Shown: positions 11,501-24,538 of the stretch, piece after piece
How the letters are laid out: every line of letters starts with the position of its first letter
Numbering within the stretch: the first letter of the stretch is position 1
Origin: Hyaloperonospora brassicae
Taxonomy: Eukaryota > Oomycota > Peronosporomycetes > Peronosporales > Peronosporaceae
Length of the DNA stretch: 64,000 nucleotides
Assembly (NCBI GenBank): GCA_947650285.1
Contig: CANTFL010001407.1
Span: 540,162 to 604,161 of the forward strand
Direction: 5' to 3'
The notes under the pieces: generated by a model
Database searches by the model: none
What the model saw: the letters and a program-made list of their open reading frames with translations, nothing else
What the model was told of the DNA's origin: nothing
Position numbers and translations under genes: made by a program

Positions 11501-14500
11501 CCACCTAAGTTAGCTTATCCGCTTCTTTTATAATGAAATTGACTCTTGATGAAGATAGTTGATGCGAAGCGGACATTGATGGTAGCGTTTCATATAGTAA
11601 AGCGCTGACATGATACCAGCGACTTCCTGCTTCCTGTTGTTAATGATCACACGATGGACGGCTAACTTAAATGTAATACAGAAACAGCATTAAAAACTTA
11701 ACTGAAGCTTTGTCAAAATTTAGGTTGTAAAGTCGCGTTCAGACAATCAAAAAATGTAAAATCTATCTGAGGGTGATTTCGGATTGTCAAAATCGCGTTG
11801 TACGCCATACTATAGGGTCTCATGTATGCGGTAAATGATTAGGATTGTACGCAGTTATTTTTACAATGTGCTGTCGCACATATAGTTTTGGTCGTGTTAT
11901 CTTGGAAATAGCAAGCTATGAACCAACGAGCGTACATTGACAACTTGACAAATATATATTTCTAGATTATACCACGTAGAAATGATCGATCTTTTTTAAG
12001 CAACAAACGTATCGACTCAATAGTTAATGGATAATTCATTTCACATATATGAGTTTGTCTGGACCTGGTGATATTGATTAAAGATTCGTAAGACTATCTA
12101 AAGATCGTATCGGGTACCTATATCAAATCGATATATAAGGTGTAGCTAAGCTTAAAGTGGTATACAGCTAAGCATACGTGCTTTTTATCAAACGAAGTCA
12201 GTAGATTGTACCAGGAGCTATCTAAGTTGCCAACAAAAAATTATTCCTGTCCTATGTAACGTGTTAATTTTCTCGCTACAACACTTATAAAGACTGATCA
12301 AGGAACGGATACTATTATCTCATATGCATAAAGTTTAGTATTAATCTTGTCACTGTTACCGAATGTATATTGATTAAAAAAGGAATTTTGGACAAAACAT
12401 TTTCAGATGGTTTTAAGTGTGAAAATGGCGAAAACGGGTCAGTCTTCCCTTAACTTGACACAGTACGAGCTTCTTACACTGAAACAGTGTGCCAGATGCC
12501 TTAAGACTTGTGCAAGAGATAAAATTTGTACGTTTATTTATAACGGATAACGAAAGGCCAACTAATTAGATCTGTATGAGATACCATAAGTTTTCCTATT
12601 AAGAACCATTTAACTACAATAGTTATGTAAATTGAAAACTTAGATGTAGCTGCCCGCTCACCGCCCATTGCTTACATCTAGCAGCGAAAGGATACTACGT
12701 GATTTTTTTAGGGATATATATCAAGCAATAGGACTATCAATGTTCTTCCAGCGGTAATTGAAATTCAATATTCGATGGTCAGAAAAGTATTAAGTAGTTA
12801 TATCGATTCATGTTCCTATCTAATTAAGTGTATATTTTTTACATGCAACGAGATCAATTCGCTGAATAAGTCTTATGATATATCGTCAATTTATTTGACA
12901 TATCGATATCCGCCATACCATATAGGGACAACTATTAATTACTAACGAAACCGATACTGATTATAAGCCCACATTGTTTTTTTTATAATTGTATAATTAT
13001 CAATTGGATGCTGTGGACAGACAATTTACCCAAATGCTAGTGCGATTTCTTTTCAAGCTGCTTCCAGACCACGAAATGCAAGCATTAGGTGATTTCGTAA
13101 TTACTTCTTCAATCAAGGAACATAAAAACAATATGTTGCAGATGCAAGTAAACCACATCCACCTGCATCTGATACAGCCGCTACTTTTAAGTCGGGGGGA
13201 AATACGAGAAGCAGTGGTAATTATAAATGGGGGGTCATATTATCGCGCTTCAAAAAAAGTTCTGACTATGAAGAGCCCGCCATGACTGTTGGTGGTAGGA
13301 AGGCCTGTTATTAAGATCTATAAATGCTTTCATGAGCAAAAAATGAAGCGCTAGGGTCATGGGGTCGGTTATGTATTATAATAAATAAAAATTCATATCA
13401 TAGTTAGTTGGGTCGCCCTCTCACAATTGAAACGTGAGTGATGACTAGGAGGGCTCTAGCTTCTGTCACAAGCGATGAGCTCGATGTATATATATATATA
13501 TAGATCATAAACGAAAAACATCGGTACTGACAATTGCACCACACAAAGACTATATTACCGAAGTATGTTACATGTTGCATCTTTATTGTACGTATAGTTG
13601 TTACCAATCGTTCAGTACGATCTGAGAATATTATATTATTAATTGGGACAAGATCTCTTGCATGATGTATCAAGACTACATACCGTGACTCCGTGCTTGA
13701 AAGAATGGGATAGAGCAAAAGTTGATTATTGTATGACTTCTCTATACGTCGAAAATACAATTCAAATTGAATACGTGTATGACGCGCATTTGCAAATGTT
13801 TGTTGTGCTTAATCTATCGTTATCAAAGCATCGCGAAAATGGTCCAGCTCGACAGCTCATTGCTGCTTACTTTTTGTTTCAAGATCATAACTAAAACGGG
13901 TGCTTGCTATAAGTTGCGCCGGATTACAAGATAGGAAACATCCATCTATCTTGCGGGTAATGATTATTGAAAGTGTTTCATTTATAACTATTAGCGTCTA
14001 TTAAGAAAGATTTTTTGAAGCTGACATATTGGTGGGCATCTATCTTTTTATAAGGGATGAGTAGCGATATATAATTTAAAAATTTCTATTTAGACCCTCT
14101 TTCATCTATTTTTACGATGAACAAAGTAAACTATCAAGTGGACCTCCTCTTACTTCACGAAGAGATCGGAAATGTCAACCAGTATTTGGCAGCTTTGAAT
14201 CAAGCGTTAATATGATATAAAAACCTGTTTTCAAAAAAATAAATTGATCGACGTTCTTTTATCTCGAGGTGGCCTAAGACGGATTTTACTGGATAACTTT
14301 GTCCACCGTGCTGATTAGTCATGGTATATGAGGGTGGCTTAGAGACCTATCCTATTTCAGTTGACAGACAAGCTTGACGTTTAGATTCGAAATTGCGTTT
14401 CGATAACGGTTCGCGATGTTACCGAATATAAGCGGAACGGGATAATGGGCATAACCGATAATATGCAAAATCACGGGACCAATTGAGAATAGGAAATTTT

Positions 14501-17500
14501 TAATACTCTTTCTCAAAGTACGTTCTCAAACGGCAGTTTAATGCGCTAGTAAAAGATATAAAATGGCAGCCCAAATTGATATTTCCAAATAACATAGGAA
14601 ACTATCTTCATCGCACGACGACATTAATCGGCTGGATCGTAATTAAAATAATGTGGTAGTAATAGATGATCGAGGTGGCCAACAACATCGTCGTAATAGG
14701 CCTTGTACTGAATAAGAGGCAAAGACGCACCGCATAAAAGTTGAAAAGCTTGCCTATTTTATGCGGCGGCTCATGCGTGTATGCGTTGACGATACAGCTC
14801 AGCACACGAAATTGGATAATAGATTTGGACAATAGGTTACTGTGATCACTTAAGTCACTACATGCTAGGTTTCGCTATATATCGCGTATGATTAGGTCAC
14901 TTTACTTTAATATCGGGAAACTCGCTGTATTACTAAGTCATAGTTTGTTGATGTCAAGCCCTGCTGACTCGCCTTCGTCTGTAACGGTTCGCCTTATGCG
15001 TACTGCATACAGACATCGATGTACTTGCGTGATGGCGTCATCAGAATCGCTATTATTAATGTTTCCAGGTCTTTATGTACCAGCGTCATCAATATTTAGG
15101 TGGTATTGTCATCAGAGCTAGAGTCAACCATATATCCATTGCTGATAATAATTAGTCTTCTTCTATCTCGATTGTAACGGCATTCCTATCCTTTGCAAAA
15201 ATATTACCGTCGGCTTGTGAGATGACGTAAAATATCGGTTTTTGCTCAATCTAGTAGTATTAGTTCGACAGCAGCGTCACAATTAAATAACGTGGATATG
15301 CATATAGGCTCAATTTATTTACAAATAACGGGTAATGTTTGGTCGACGCAGGAACGATACATCGTGGCGGAGTCTACCATCGACTCAAACCCAACTCAGT
15401 TCGTAAAAACATTAATATTTTCTCAAAAACTGTCCTAAAAGACACGAATGTCAACATCAACCCACAGATGAATTATTAGATGTTTAATAAAAGACATTTT
15501 ATTCGTGGCTAAATGAAACCGAATCCGATATGTAACGGTACCGTACCTTGTGTATTTGAAACGGGGAAGAGCTCATTCAGTAAATCATAGTGGTATAAAC
15601 GTTTTCTAAAAAGCACATCTAGAATACCCAGCCGAGTCGATCCCGGCAAATCAAATATATCTGTATTACTTGTCTAAATGAAAAAGACCATAATATAACC
15701 ATTATCCGAGTTTTCGAGGGCAACAGCAAGTTCTAATGAAACGAGATGACGCAGACAAATGACATCGACAGCTGTGAGACTTGAACTCACGGAGGTTATC
15801 CAATGGATAGGATTTCATTCGTAACTGTAAGTAGCGAACGCGGCCCACGATGTTATATATTTGTAGAGCGACGTCACATAATATATGTATATTACGACAA
15901 ACTAATCCGGGATAAGCCATAAAGATACTTAAAACTCGTTCTAGTCTTTGTGGCTTTCATTAGCCGCGATGCTAGATTATTCCTGCATGCCGACAGTAAT
16001 AACTGATCTGTAGCAGAAAAAGAATCGCGTGGAATTCAGATGCGTGATGTGTCACCAAAAAGTTCTGTTTTCAATGTCGGCTTATCTTAAGTTGGATATT
16101 GTTCACTATAAATGGAGGCTTGACGTTTATAAGCCTACCGTAATGATTTTAAATCTTGACATATTGAATGCACATATAATCGATCGTTTACATCTATTTG
16201 ATTACAAAATCTAGCAGGCTCGATGCCAAATAATGTTTATCGTTTTATTTCAGTAGTCCCTTGTAATTGATTACTTGCGCGTTATGATCATTATTCCACG
16301 AGAGAGATCGCACAATAACGTTCACTATCATTTTTATAAATTAACAATTTGCAGATTGGTTTATCTCCATTTAAAGTGACATGAATCCTCGTCATTTTTA
16401 CAAAGGTCAGTCTTGATAATCGAATGTTAAAATAAGCACAATTCGATAAAAGGATAAACAGATGATTATCGAGAAGATAGACACGAATTTACCTGTAATA
16501 TATTCATTTATTGCCTTATTTATAATATCCACTGGGGTTTTGCGCTTGTATCGGTTTATCTGGCGTTCCTGTAACCACGCAAACGCATCCCGCACTGCCT
16601 GTCTACTTATACATCAATGCTCGAAGGCTAGCAATTTCGCCTATGTCACTACCAAAAAAAATAAATTGCCTTCGTTAACAATAGCGTATCTTTATTTTTC
16701 TTTAAAAATTTATCAACGTCTTCGAGGTAGTGGAGACAATTTGCACGCTACGATAAAAATTCTAAATATTCAATAAAAGACGATGATTGTCATCCTCCGA
16801 GTAGTTGCGCGAGAACTCGCATTATTTTGCAGCTGTTATTAAAATTATTAACTTTCTACGTTCGACTAACACCATCCGGCCGTTGCATACGAAGGTCTTT
16901 CCAGACTTAAGAAAGGGCCATCTTAATTAATAAGGCACATAAAAATTGCTATATGCCTAGCTTCAAAATAAATTCTTGACGCTGCCGAGATTTGTATATT
17001 TTGATCTAGTGCAATCAATAGGAAAACGCGCAGAGTTAGCTCCGCCCGTTGTCAATCAATATCGTAACCATGATATGGACCAAAAACTGTAGAAGTATCT
17101 CTGTGCATACGCTTATCCTTCACAGGTTAATAAACAAAAGAGTGACGCAGATAAATTTAAAGCTCTTATCTATTACTAGGCACACCTGACCATTTAATCC
17201 TAGTGATCACTGATGCAGACCGGATGTTTAGTAAGCTTATACAGGTTTCGTAGAAGCCGTTTAACACATCCTAGACGATAAGATGGTTATCTTTAAATAT
17301 AAAATATACGCCATAAATATATTGTATAGTAATGTCATGGAGAGAAATTTGCATATTGAACTTGTTCCGTGCGTGCGGAATCTGATGCTTTATTTCGATC
17401 ATATTAGACACAAACGGTACATAAAGAACAATGGGTAGCTTTGACCTCACGTGTCCTGGTTTAAGCGATAATGTAATATGTCAATCTTTACCGCATAATG

Positions 17501-18071
17501 CCGTGGAAGTTAAAATCGCTAAATTATGAAATAATATAATCCGATTTCTTGATAGATCGCGTGGCGCGTTTTTGAATGTAGTAAGCCAGCTTCACGACAC
17601 CAACGTAAAGTTACATTACCTTAAATTAATGGAAGAGGTTGGCAACGATGACCTCTTGACATATCACATAAATACAAGTAGTACCTCAATTTCAGGCATC
17701 CTATCGAGCACACTTTGATATATCGATGAGCTGCTTAGTCCCTGTATACTCTCAGCATACTGATGCCGACCGTATAACATATTCTGCGACGCGTATGCTG
17801 TTTTTTTGCCTATGCCACTCAGTAGCTGTCGACATGACCGTTTTGATTCGAGCTTAACAAGCATATTTACCTTTTAAGTGAAAAAATCGGAACGAGCAGA
17901 TCAAGTGTAAGCTCTTACACTTTTTGTCGTTGCCTAAGACCTTTATTAAGTTAAAAAATTCCGGATTTCCTATTAGCTTGGATTGTAAGAGCTTTATCAT
18001 TAAGCATATTGTAGTTTGAAATAAGCAAATCGACGAATGGTGTACATATTGTGCTGAAAAAGGGCTTTCCT
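5573..18071. other. AT-rich gene-poor tract
   Basis: About 12.5 kb without a supported gene. The first 2.5 kb are less AT-rich and the remainder is strongly so. Reading frames of 60-120 codons occur in all six frames, overlap each other, and show no family features (for example 8233-8475 minus, 12989-13285 plus, 13404-13760 minus, 16462-16776 plus). Short low-complexity stretches occur, such as a TA dinucleotide run at about 13485-13502. No transposon end was recognised, though old decayed copies may well be present. Confidence 0.6.
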
Positions 18072-18880
18072 TGTACCCGGACGAGATACGAAGTTCGGAT
18101 GGGTAGATCATGACAATCGGATCCGATGTAAGAGGGGATCCGATCCAAATGGGATCTTATCCAAGCCAAATCAGATCAAAGAGGCGATCCGATCGAAGAA
18201 CAGATTATGACCTGAGCCAGGAGTACGGGGATAATCAAGGAGCCAACGATTTACAAGAGACCGAGTGATTTATTGGATGAGACGTGGCGAGTGTCTTTTG
18301 GCATAGATAGGCTAGGTTGTAGTTTTTGTGAGATGGTTGGCTAACGTTAAACAGAGTTCAATTTACTATAAAAGACACGCGTTATCTCTTCTGGGATGTA
18401 TATTTAGCCTCCCGACGAAACGAAAAGGTGCGCCGTTTTTCTACATAAGTGTCGTACTTGGATTTTTTGGTCCGGTGCAGTCAGGCCTTTCACAAACATC
18501 AAGACAACTACAATAGAGCGCATCGAAAAAGCAAGGGTGATCAAGATCGAAAGACGGCTCAAGTGGTCAGAAAGTCAAGCAGATCAGGATCTACGTATTG
18601 GACAAGGCGATATCGTTGGAATCTAGGTGGCTCATGCCAAATACTTCCAAGTGACCTGCGATCGTGTGAAGATTTCCACGCGATCACCCTCGTACCAGAC
18701 ACATTCAAGACTAGCGTCGACAAGAGTCCATCAAGAAGAGTGCAGCCCGCCCTATCGACGAGTGCACAAGGTGAAGACGGTTATTACTCGAAAACGAAGT
18801 ACCCCGTCCGATAGTCGGTCGTCTGGGCGCCAGTGGAAACGCGGGATCAAACCTGTATTTTGTGAACACTGCTCCGCCAC
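18072..18880 (+). mobile_element. Solo LTR of Ty3/gypsy family 2 (copy A)
   Basis: About 810 bp closely matching 47900-48740, the 5' LTR of the large Ty3/gypsy element; by eye roughly 25 differences over the last 725 aligned bases. It begins TGTACCCGG and ends near CCGCCACAACA. No gag or pol flanks it, so it is a solo LTR left by recombination. A 121-codon frame (18449-18814) is present in both copies only because they are nearly identical; it is not evidence of a gene. Ends are approximate, and no clear target-site duplication was seen. Confidence 0.8.
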
Positions 18881-21682
18881 AACAGTCGTCAACACAATAC
18901 GTTTGTATTGGTTCATGCAGAATGATAAAGTAGCATTGATTTAAATATCACAGCGTAGACGTGAGGTTCATTTATAGGGCATTGTAATTGCTACGGTTAA
19001 ATTTACTTTTTACAATATTTGATTGTAAAATGACTGGATGTTCGTACGAAATGATCTAAATAGCTTCGTTGTATTAAGCAAATCATCCTACGCCGGTCGC
19101 ATTATCCTTTTATTAAAAACGCATGTTTTTTATACAAGCCAAATATTTTCGAAATAATGAGAAAGTGTAACTCCGATCATGTTAATCTTGCTTGTGCAAA
19201 ATCACCATATTAAATATCAAATTCTATATATGCTTAGTTTTATATACATAGTTTTTAAAATAAATATATATGTACAATATCATAGCCTTTGCTTACCACT
19301 TAAGTTTGTATCTCGTATATTCGTATACATACATAATATATTGTGCTGTAATCATCAAAATTAAATTGCACCATAGATGTATAAAGTGTAGTATTTATAT
19401 TTGTTATAATAATACAAGTTGGTATGGAATCCGGAATGGCAAAGGTTCTTGACAGGTTTATATATACTCATCATTCGAATTGTTTATCTAGATCCTTGCC
19501 GTCATTATGTTGATACAAATGAATGCTCTGCACAATAAACCAAATGACAATAAATAAGCTCATAACTGTCCGCACCAATTTAGCTATAATGTTTTATGGC
19601 TGAAGGTTTTAGTCGAAGCTCATTATTACATGAATTAAAAAATAGTGATTTTACAAACAAAACCGACATTAATGGAGTTGATTTTTTTGTATAAAAAAGC
19701 TGAGCGAATTTTTCTAATTTATTTGTGAAATCTTTTCAAACGCGGATACAAGTCCAAGAATGAACGACATGATGTGGTCGCTTCTATTGAAAAACCGAAA
19801 CTACAAAAGGATAAACCTTACCCGGAAAATAATCTTCATATTAGCTACTGCAGCAAATCGCTATTAAACCCTTTATATATAAATGTTTCTTGCTTCTCGC
19901 TGGTCATAGTATCTAACAACGACCTCTGCAAAAGAAAGGGAGGATCCGGTTATCGTTTATTTTTGGACGACTAATATCTCGGACATTGTACCTGCCAGGC
20001 AGATATATAGTATGTACGGACGTTTTCACGCTCTACAATGTATATAGATAAATAATGCAGTACAATTTTTGCGCCGAGCGAAATATTTCTCGTAAAAATT
20101 TAAATAAATTATATAAGGAGTTAAATCGCGAAACGAAAAATAAATTAATATCAATTTTTCGATACCAACTATTCTGCTTGTATTTGCGACATATTGATCG
20201 CGCAAAAAAAATTATAAATATCTTTTGATCCGCTTAAGCCGTTTTGTAGTGCTTTTCTCCATATTAACTATGATTGATTGAAGACTATCATAATACAGCA
20301 AATTAATTGTTTCTGATTAGTAGAATCTAAAATTTGACATTATATATTAAAGAAATATTGCTTTTTAAAAAAACAAATTTAATATGTCATACCAAAAAAA
20401 ACTTAGGAATGTTTTTAAAATAATCAACTCAAAAATATGTCTTGAATATTTAAGCAAGTCTCGGACCGATTTTTTTTGAGATTATTATGAAAATATTGCT
20501 GCTATGTTAAGATGTGTGTATATAGCTGTATTAATGTGACTTACGGTTAACTTGAAATAGAATCGAATAAATACTTATTTTGTACAAACTAATAGGAATA
20601 CAAAACTTTAGCTTTTTACTGCTAAATTACTCGATTTTTGCCTCGTCGGACCTGCAATTCGGCGCAATCCGTAATCTGTTTCGAATATTTATACTTTTGA
20701 TCTTTAGATTGTGGTATTGCTAGATTTTTGTAAATGATTTTTTTCCAGCACTTAGTAAGTGAGCTTCGAAAGTTGTCCTTGAATGTTTTGCAATAGCTTT
20801 TATTTACGTATTTTGTATCTCATGTGTATGCGCAACATAGCCACCTCTTTAGATATACTACGTGATTAGTGTTGTATCCGAATTTTTTTTACAATCCACC
20901 TGATGAGTAGAAGTGGTGCTAGATATCCGATGGTCGATTAGTATCTGAAGCGTGATATTAACAGTCGTAGAAAATTTAAGTCGATAGTCTACGGCCGCGC
21001 TAGCTCGAAGCTTGAAGTAGCCTCGTACTTCCCCCCTTTCGTCCGTTGGTAGTCGTTCTACACCATTACATTGATAGAATGTTGATATTATTACCTTTAT
21101 GTAATGCTGCTCTTACTAACGACCATGCTTGACGAAGAATATGTAGCGTCGGAAGAATGTAGGGGGTGAGAACGTGTCGCAACTTCAAGTATTGCGTTCA
21201 AGAGCAACCCACAATCAAACAGACAAATTAAAAATTACCAGCATGATTGAATGTTTTGTCAGAACCAACGACCATTTTAAATCGCGCTTAGCTTAGCTAT
21301 TACGGACTTTGCACGAACATGTAATATTCACACTTATCGGAGCTAGCATGTCACCCCTAATAAAAAGGTGATTAAATTTATATAGCTGCAACAACTGTTT
21401 TGGTAATGTGCTATTAATGGTTACAGAACTTGGTCACACTTATCAGTTTATACAGGAAAAGCGGTTTCATGATTCCAAGTCCGCCACTGTCTCAGGATTT
21501 CTATGGGTCGCTTTGCATGGCGCAGATGGCCAAAATGGATCGCCTTACACAAAAATTTATTCATCATTTACCATTACACTGTATACGTGTATACTCTCTT
21601 ATATCGAATCAAACCTCAGCCCACATTGCACTCGTAGCTATTTAAAGCCTGGCCGTCCACCACCTGCCCGTCTGTCATCCTC
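18881..21682. other. AT-rich intergenic tract upstream of the transporter
   Basis: No supported gene. The sequence is strongly AT-rich to about 20.9 kb, then GC rises towards the transporter start. Just upstream of the transporter is a TATTTAAAG at about 21639-21647. I did not find a convincing oomycete initiator motif there. The frame at 21408-21713 does not connect to the transporter. Confidence 0.5.
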
Positions 21683-23323
21683 ATGCCTGGCTCGCACTCG
21701 CACCGTCAGCTAGGCATCGTATCCGTGGCGCTCATCACGTACTTTAATGTCAGCGGTGGACCGTGGGGCAGTGAACCCGTGCTGGCAGCTTGCGGACCTT
21801 TCGTCGGCATCTTCGCGGTCATCCTCTTTCCGTGGATCTGGTGTCTACCTCTGGCCTTGACATTCGCTGAGCTCTTTACCGCATTCCCAACGGACGGAAG
21901 TTTCTGCAAATGGGTCGGCGTGGCGTTTGGCAGACCGATGGGTTTCCAAGTGGGCTTCTGGTCCTGGACATCTGGGGTCATTGACAACGCCATTTACCCC
22001 TGTCTTATTGTCGACACGCTCTTCGCGTTGTCCGCAGGCGAACATAGTGCACTTGATGATGACAATACCGTGTCCTGGCGCGTATTTATTCTACGGGCAC
22101 TAATTGCCACAGTTTTTATGCTGCCGACATTGAGCAGTATTAAAGTCGTCGGCCACGCACTGTTGGTCATGGGGATCCTGATTTTCCTGCCATTTGCTGT
22201 GCTCGTCGTTTATGCCGTGCCATTTATTCGTCCTGCCAATTGGTTTGTTGTTCGCAAAGATGTACGTAAATGTATCATTATGCACTTCATGACGCTGATA
22301 AAAGCAGTATCAATTGCGATTTGTCTGACCATCTCCAATTACTTCTGTGTTTCGAAATCTATATGGCATGCAGAAAGAATGGGGGCGGCTGCTCAGCTCA
22401 TTGTACTGGAACTACAGTGGCTTTGACGCAGCGGGGGCGTATGCAGGCGAAATCCAGTCGCCAAAAACGACGTATCCAAAAGCAATGGTGCTGACAGTTG
22501 TGATGATTGCATTTACGTAAGTGCACCAGCAGTTGCCGTTTTCGTGGGTATGTAGAGCTGAGGACGTAATAAGGTCGTAATTTCTGTACTAACTTGCTTC
22601 TGTGTGTTAGGTATATCATCCCGTTTATCGCCATATCTGGGGCAGATATGCCACATTATACGACGTGGGACGACGGATCGTACTCGGTCATTGCGCAAAG
22701 GATTGGCGGAACGTGGCTCTGCATTTGGGTGCTCATTTCATCTGTCGTTGGAAACCTTGGTCTTTATCTCGCGGAAATGACCAAGGACGGGTTCCAACTT
22801 GCTGGTATGGCCGACTCAGGTCTGGCACCACCGTACTTTGCCCAGTACGTTGATCTTGCTATTTTCGGAAACGATATTTGATGACGAAACGATGTAACAA
22901 TGATGTTGATTGATTGCCGTCAGACGTCACCCTGATACCGGCGTGCCCCGTCGAGCCATCCTATTGGCATTCTTTGTCATCCTGCTCATGGGCATGTTCG
23001 ACTTCGACACAATTTTGGGCGTCGACAACTTCTTGTCGGCACTGTCGTCTCTCGTCGAGATGAGTGCAGCTGTGCGTATGCGGTTCTCGCATCCTGAGAT
23101 CGATCGACCGTACCGCGTGAACTTGTCTGATCGCTCACTGGTGGCGGCCATGGTACTGCCGTTCACGCTGGGAGTATTTATCATGATGAACGAATTGACC
23201 AAGTCCTGGAGCAGTTTCTCGCTCAATGTAGTCGCGCTCCTCATCGGCTACCTCGCTCAGAAGTTTGTCGAGCGGCATCCGTACCACGAGTACTCGAAGG
23301 TTCTTGAATCTTCACTCACCTGA
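21683..23323 (+). CDS. APC-superfamily amino-acid/polyamine transporter, 4 exons, 451 aa
   Basis: Multi-pass membrane transporter of the amino acid-polyamine-organocation superfamily, moving amino acids or polyamines across a membrane. Exons as read: 21683-22261, 22374-22516, 22611-22844 and 22924-23323, giving 451 codons plus stop, with the frame kept across every junction. Exon 1 opens MPGSHSHRQLGIVSVALITY, followed by the family's glycine-rich first helix (NVSGGPWGSEPV) and further hydrophobic helices. Exon 2 carries SLYWNYSGFDAAGAYAGEIQ, the typical middle-helix signature, then SPKTTYPKAM. Exons 3-4 carry FIAISGADM, GNLGLYLAEM, DTGVPRRAI, DNFLSALSSLVEM and HPEIDRPYRVNL, all characteristic. 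The length is slightly short of the usual 470-500 residues, mostly at the N-terminus, where the start codon is very close to the first helix. The substrate cannot be told from sequence. It appears intact. Confidence 0.88.
22262..22373 (+). other. Intron 1 of the transporter (112 bp)
   Basis: Begins GTACGT and ends CATGCAG. Removing it joins ...VVRKD to KEWGRLLSSLYW in phase 0. Without removal the frame runs on to an unrelated C-terminus and loses the conserved WNYSGFD segment. Confidence 0.85.
22517..22610 (+). other. Intron 2 of the transporter (94 bp)
   Basis: Begins GTAAGT and ends GTGTTAG, with a perfect TACTAAC branch-point sequence at 22587-22593. Phase 2 junction: ...MIAFT joined to YIIPFIAISG. 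Confidence 0.9.
22845..22923 (+). other. Intron 3 of the transporter (79 bp)
   Basis: Begins GTACGT and ends GCCGTCAG. Phase 2 junction restores ...PPYFAQ followed by RHPDTGVPRRA. Read-through would stop at 22881. Confidence 0.85.
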
Positions 23324-24458
23324 TGGCTTGCTTCCTGACGGGGGGAGCAGTAGCGTAATAGAGTGTTTACTTTGCCACAGCTGCGGTGTTGCTGCTGCCG
23401 CGCCATCTACTGGTTAGAGTTGACACATGAATGGGCTTGACTATGTTTGCTCCTTCGTAGATTGCAGCTCAAAGTTTTGCCAAGGTCATGAAAGCTGGTG
23501 CGCTGTTTTATTGAGACTGTTCGATCCATTTCAGACGTTCGACAACTTAAGCGACAAACTCAATTTCAGGCCCTGCCAATGATAAACCTCCGAAGGACGT
23601 AAGCGAGTAGGCTTGGAAATTAGTAGTGGGTCTCCCGTATCATTGCAACTAATCTGGAACTAGCGATGATCCACAACTCCTCCAGCACCTGTGTCGTAGC
23701 GCAGACTGTACGTTCATCCGGCGCTTCTGTGTATTTTTACTACCGGACGAGTGCTTGACGACACCTCCGATGATGGGATGCTACATTGCTGCTCGGGTCG
23801 TGCTGTACCGTGCTGTTGCCGCAGAGAGTATCGAAATGGGGCGCTTTATCTTCGGCATTGCCCTACGGTGTGCTGATTCGTGTGGAAGCTTGACTTTGCG
23901 CATCCAAGCAAAGTAAAAGTGGACTTGGTCTCCACAGAGCATCGTAAACGGGGCCGATAAATGGGGCTTTGTGAGCCCATAGTTCAGCAAGGTATCAATG
24001 GTCAACGTGTGATGGACCCCTCCTCAAGCACTGAGCCATTTTCCCGCCTAACAATATTGACATACGAAACGCCCGCTACCTCTCGCACATTACTATTCAT
24101 CCAGTTGATACAAATTGTGCCGTGTGAATCCAGAAATCCGGACATAGGACTACGTAACTCTTGTCACATCGCGTCGAGGTTGATACACTTGCGATCGTTA
24201 TGACACACTCTATATGCATCGCACTTGTGGTCATAATGATTACGCTGGGATCTTTACTGCTTGTAATAATTGTGATCTATGGTCAAGATTCACTTATTCT
24301 GCCGTAACGGTACGTCGATGTATTTGGCATAGCAGAAGACGTGATATTGTGCGATACGAATATATTTCTCGGTGCTTTCGCACGAACTGTCCTTGTTTTA
24401 CTTTTATGCTATTTAAACTTTCGGTCCAGCGTAATCCACCTACGTGCTACCATACATA
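23324..24458. other. Transporter 3' flank up to the Tigger element
   Basis: Medium-GC sequence with no recognised gene. The frame at 23781-24005 (minus; includes MLCGDQVHFYFAWMRKVKL) reads plausibly but has no family features. The last two bases, 24457-24458, are the TA target duplication of the transposon. Confidence 0.4.
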
Positions 24459-24478
24459 CAGTCGTCCCTCCATATAGC
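24459..24478 (+). repeat. Left terminal inverted repeat of Tigger element
   Basis: CAGTCGTCCCTCCATATAGC matches the reverse complement of the right end at all but a few positions (GTCCCTCCATATA is identical). It directly follows the TA duplication. Confidence 0.85.
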
Positions 24479-24538
24479 GAACCAAATTGAGTGGCGTTTT
24501 TGCCTCAGTCCTTATATAAAACGCTCTTAAATGGAGGG

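Noticed and set aside
15760..15800. T-arm-like sequence on the minus strand (GTGAG TTCAAGT CTCAC), suggesting a tRNA gene
   Set aside because: No matching acceptor stem or regular anticodon arm could be found upstream, so a tRNA is not supported.
18449..18814. 121-codon frame, also at 48307-48672, as a conserved protein
   Set aside because: Both lie inside near-identical LTR copies; conservation is explained by the recent common origin of the LTRs, and the product resembles no known protein.
21408..21713. Frame upstream of the transporter as an extra exon
   Set aside because: It is in a different frame, has no family similarity, and no splice pair joins it sensibly to exon 1.
21706..22285. 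Minus-strand frames opposite the transporter
   Set aside because: Shadows of the exon on the other strand.
22594..22881. Separate 95-aa membrane protein
   Set aside because: It is exon 3 of the transporter read through its flanking intron ends.
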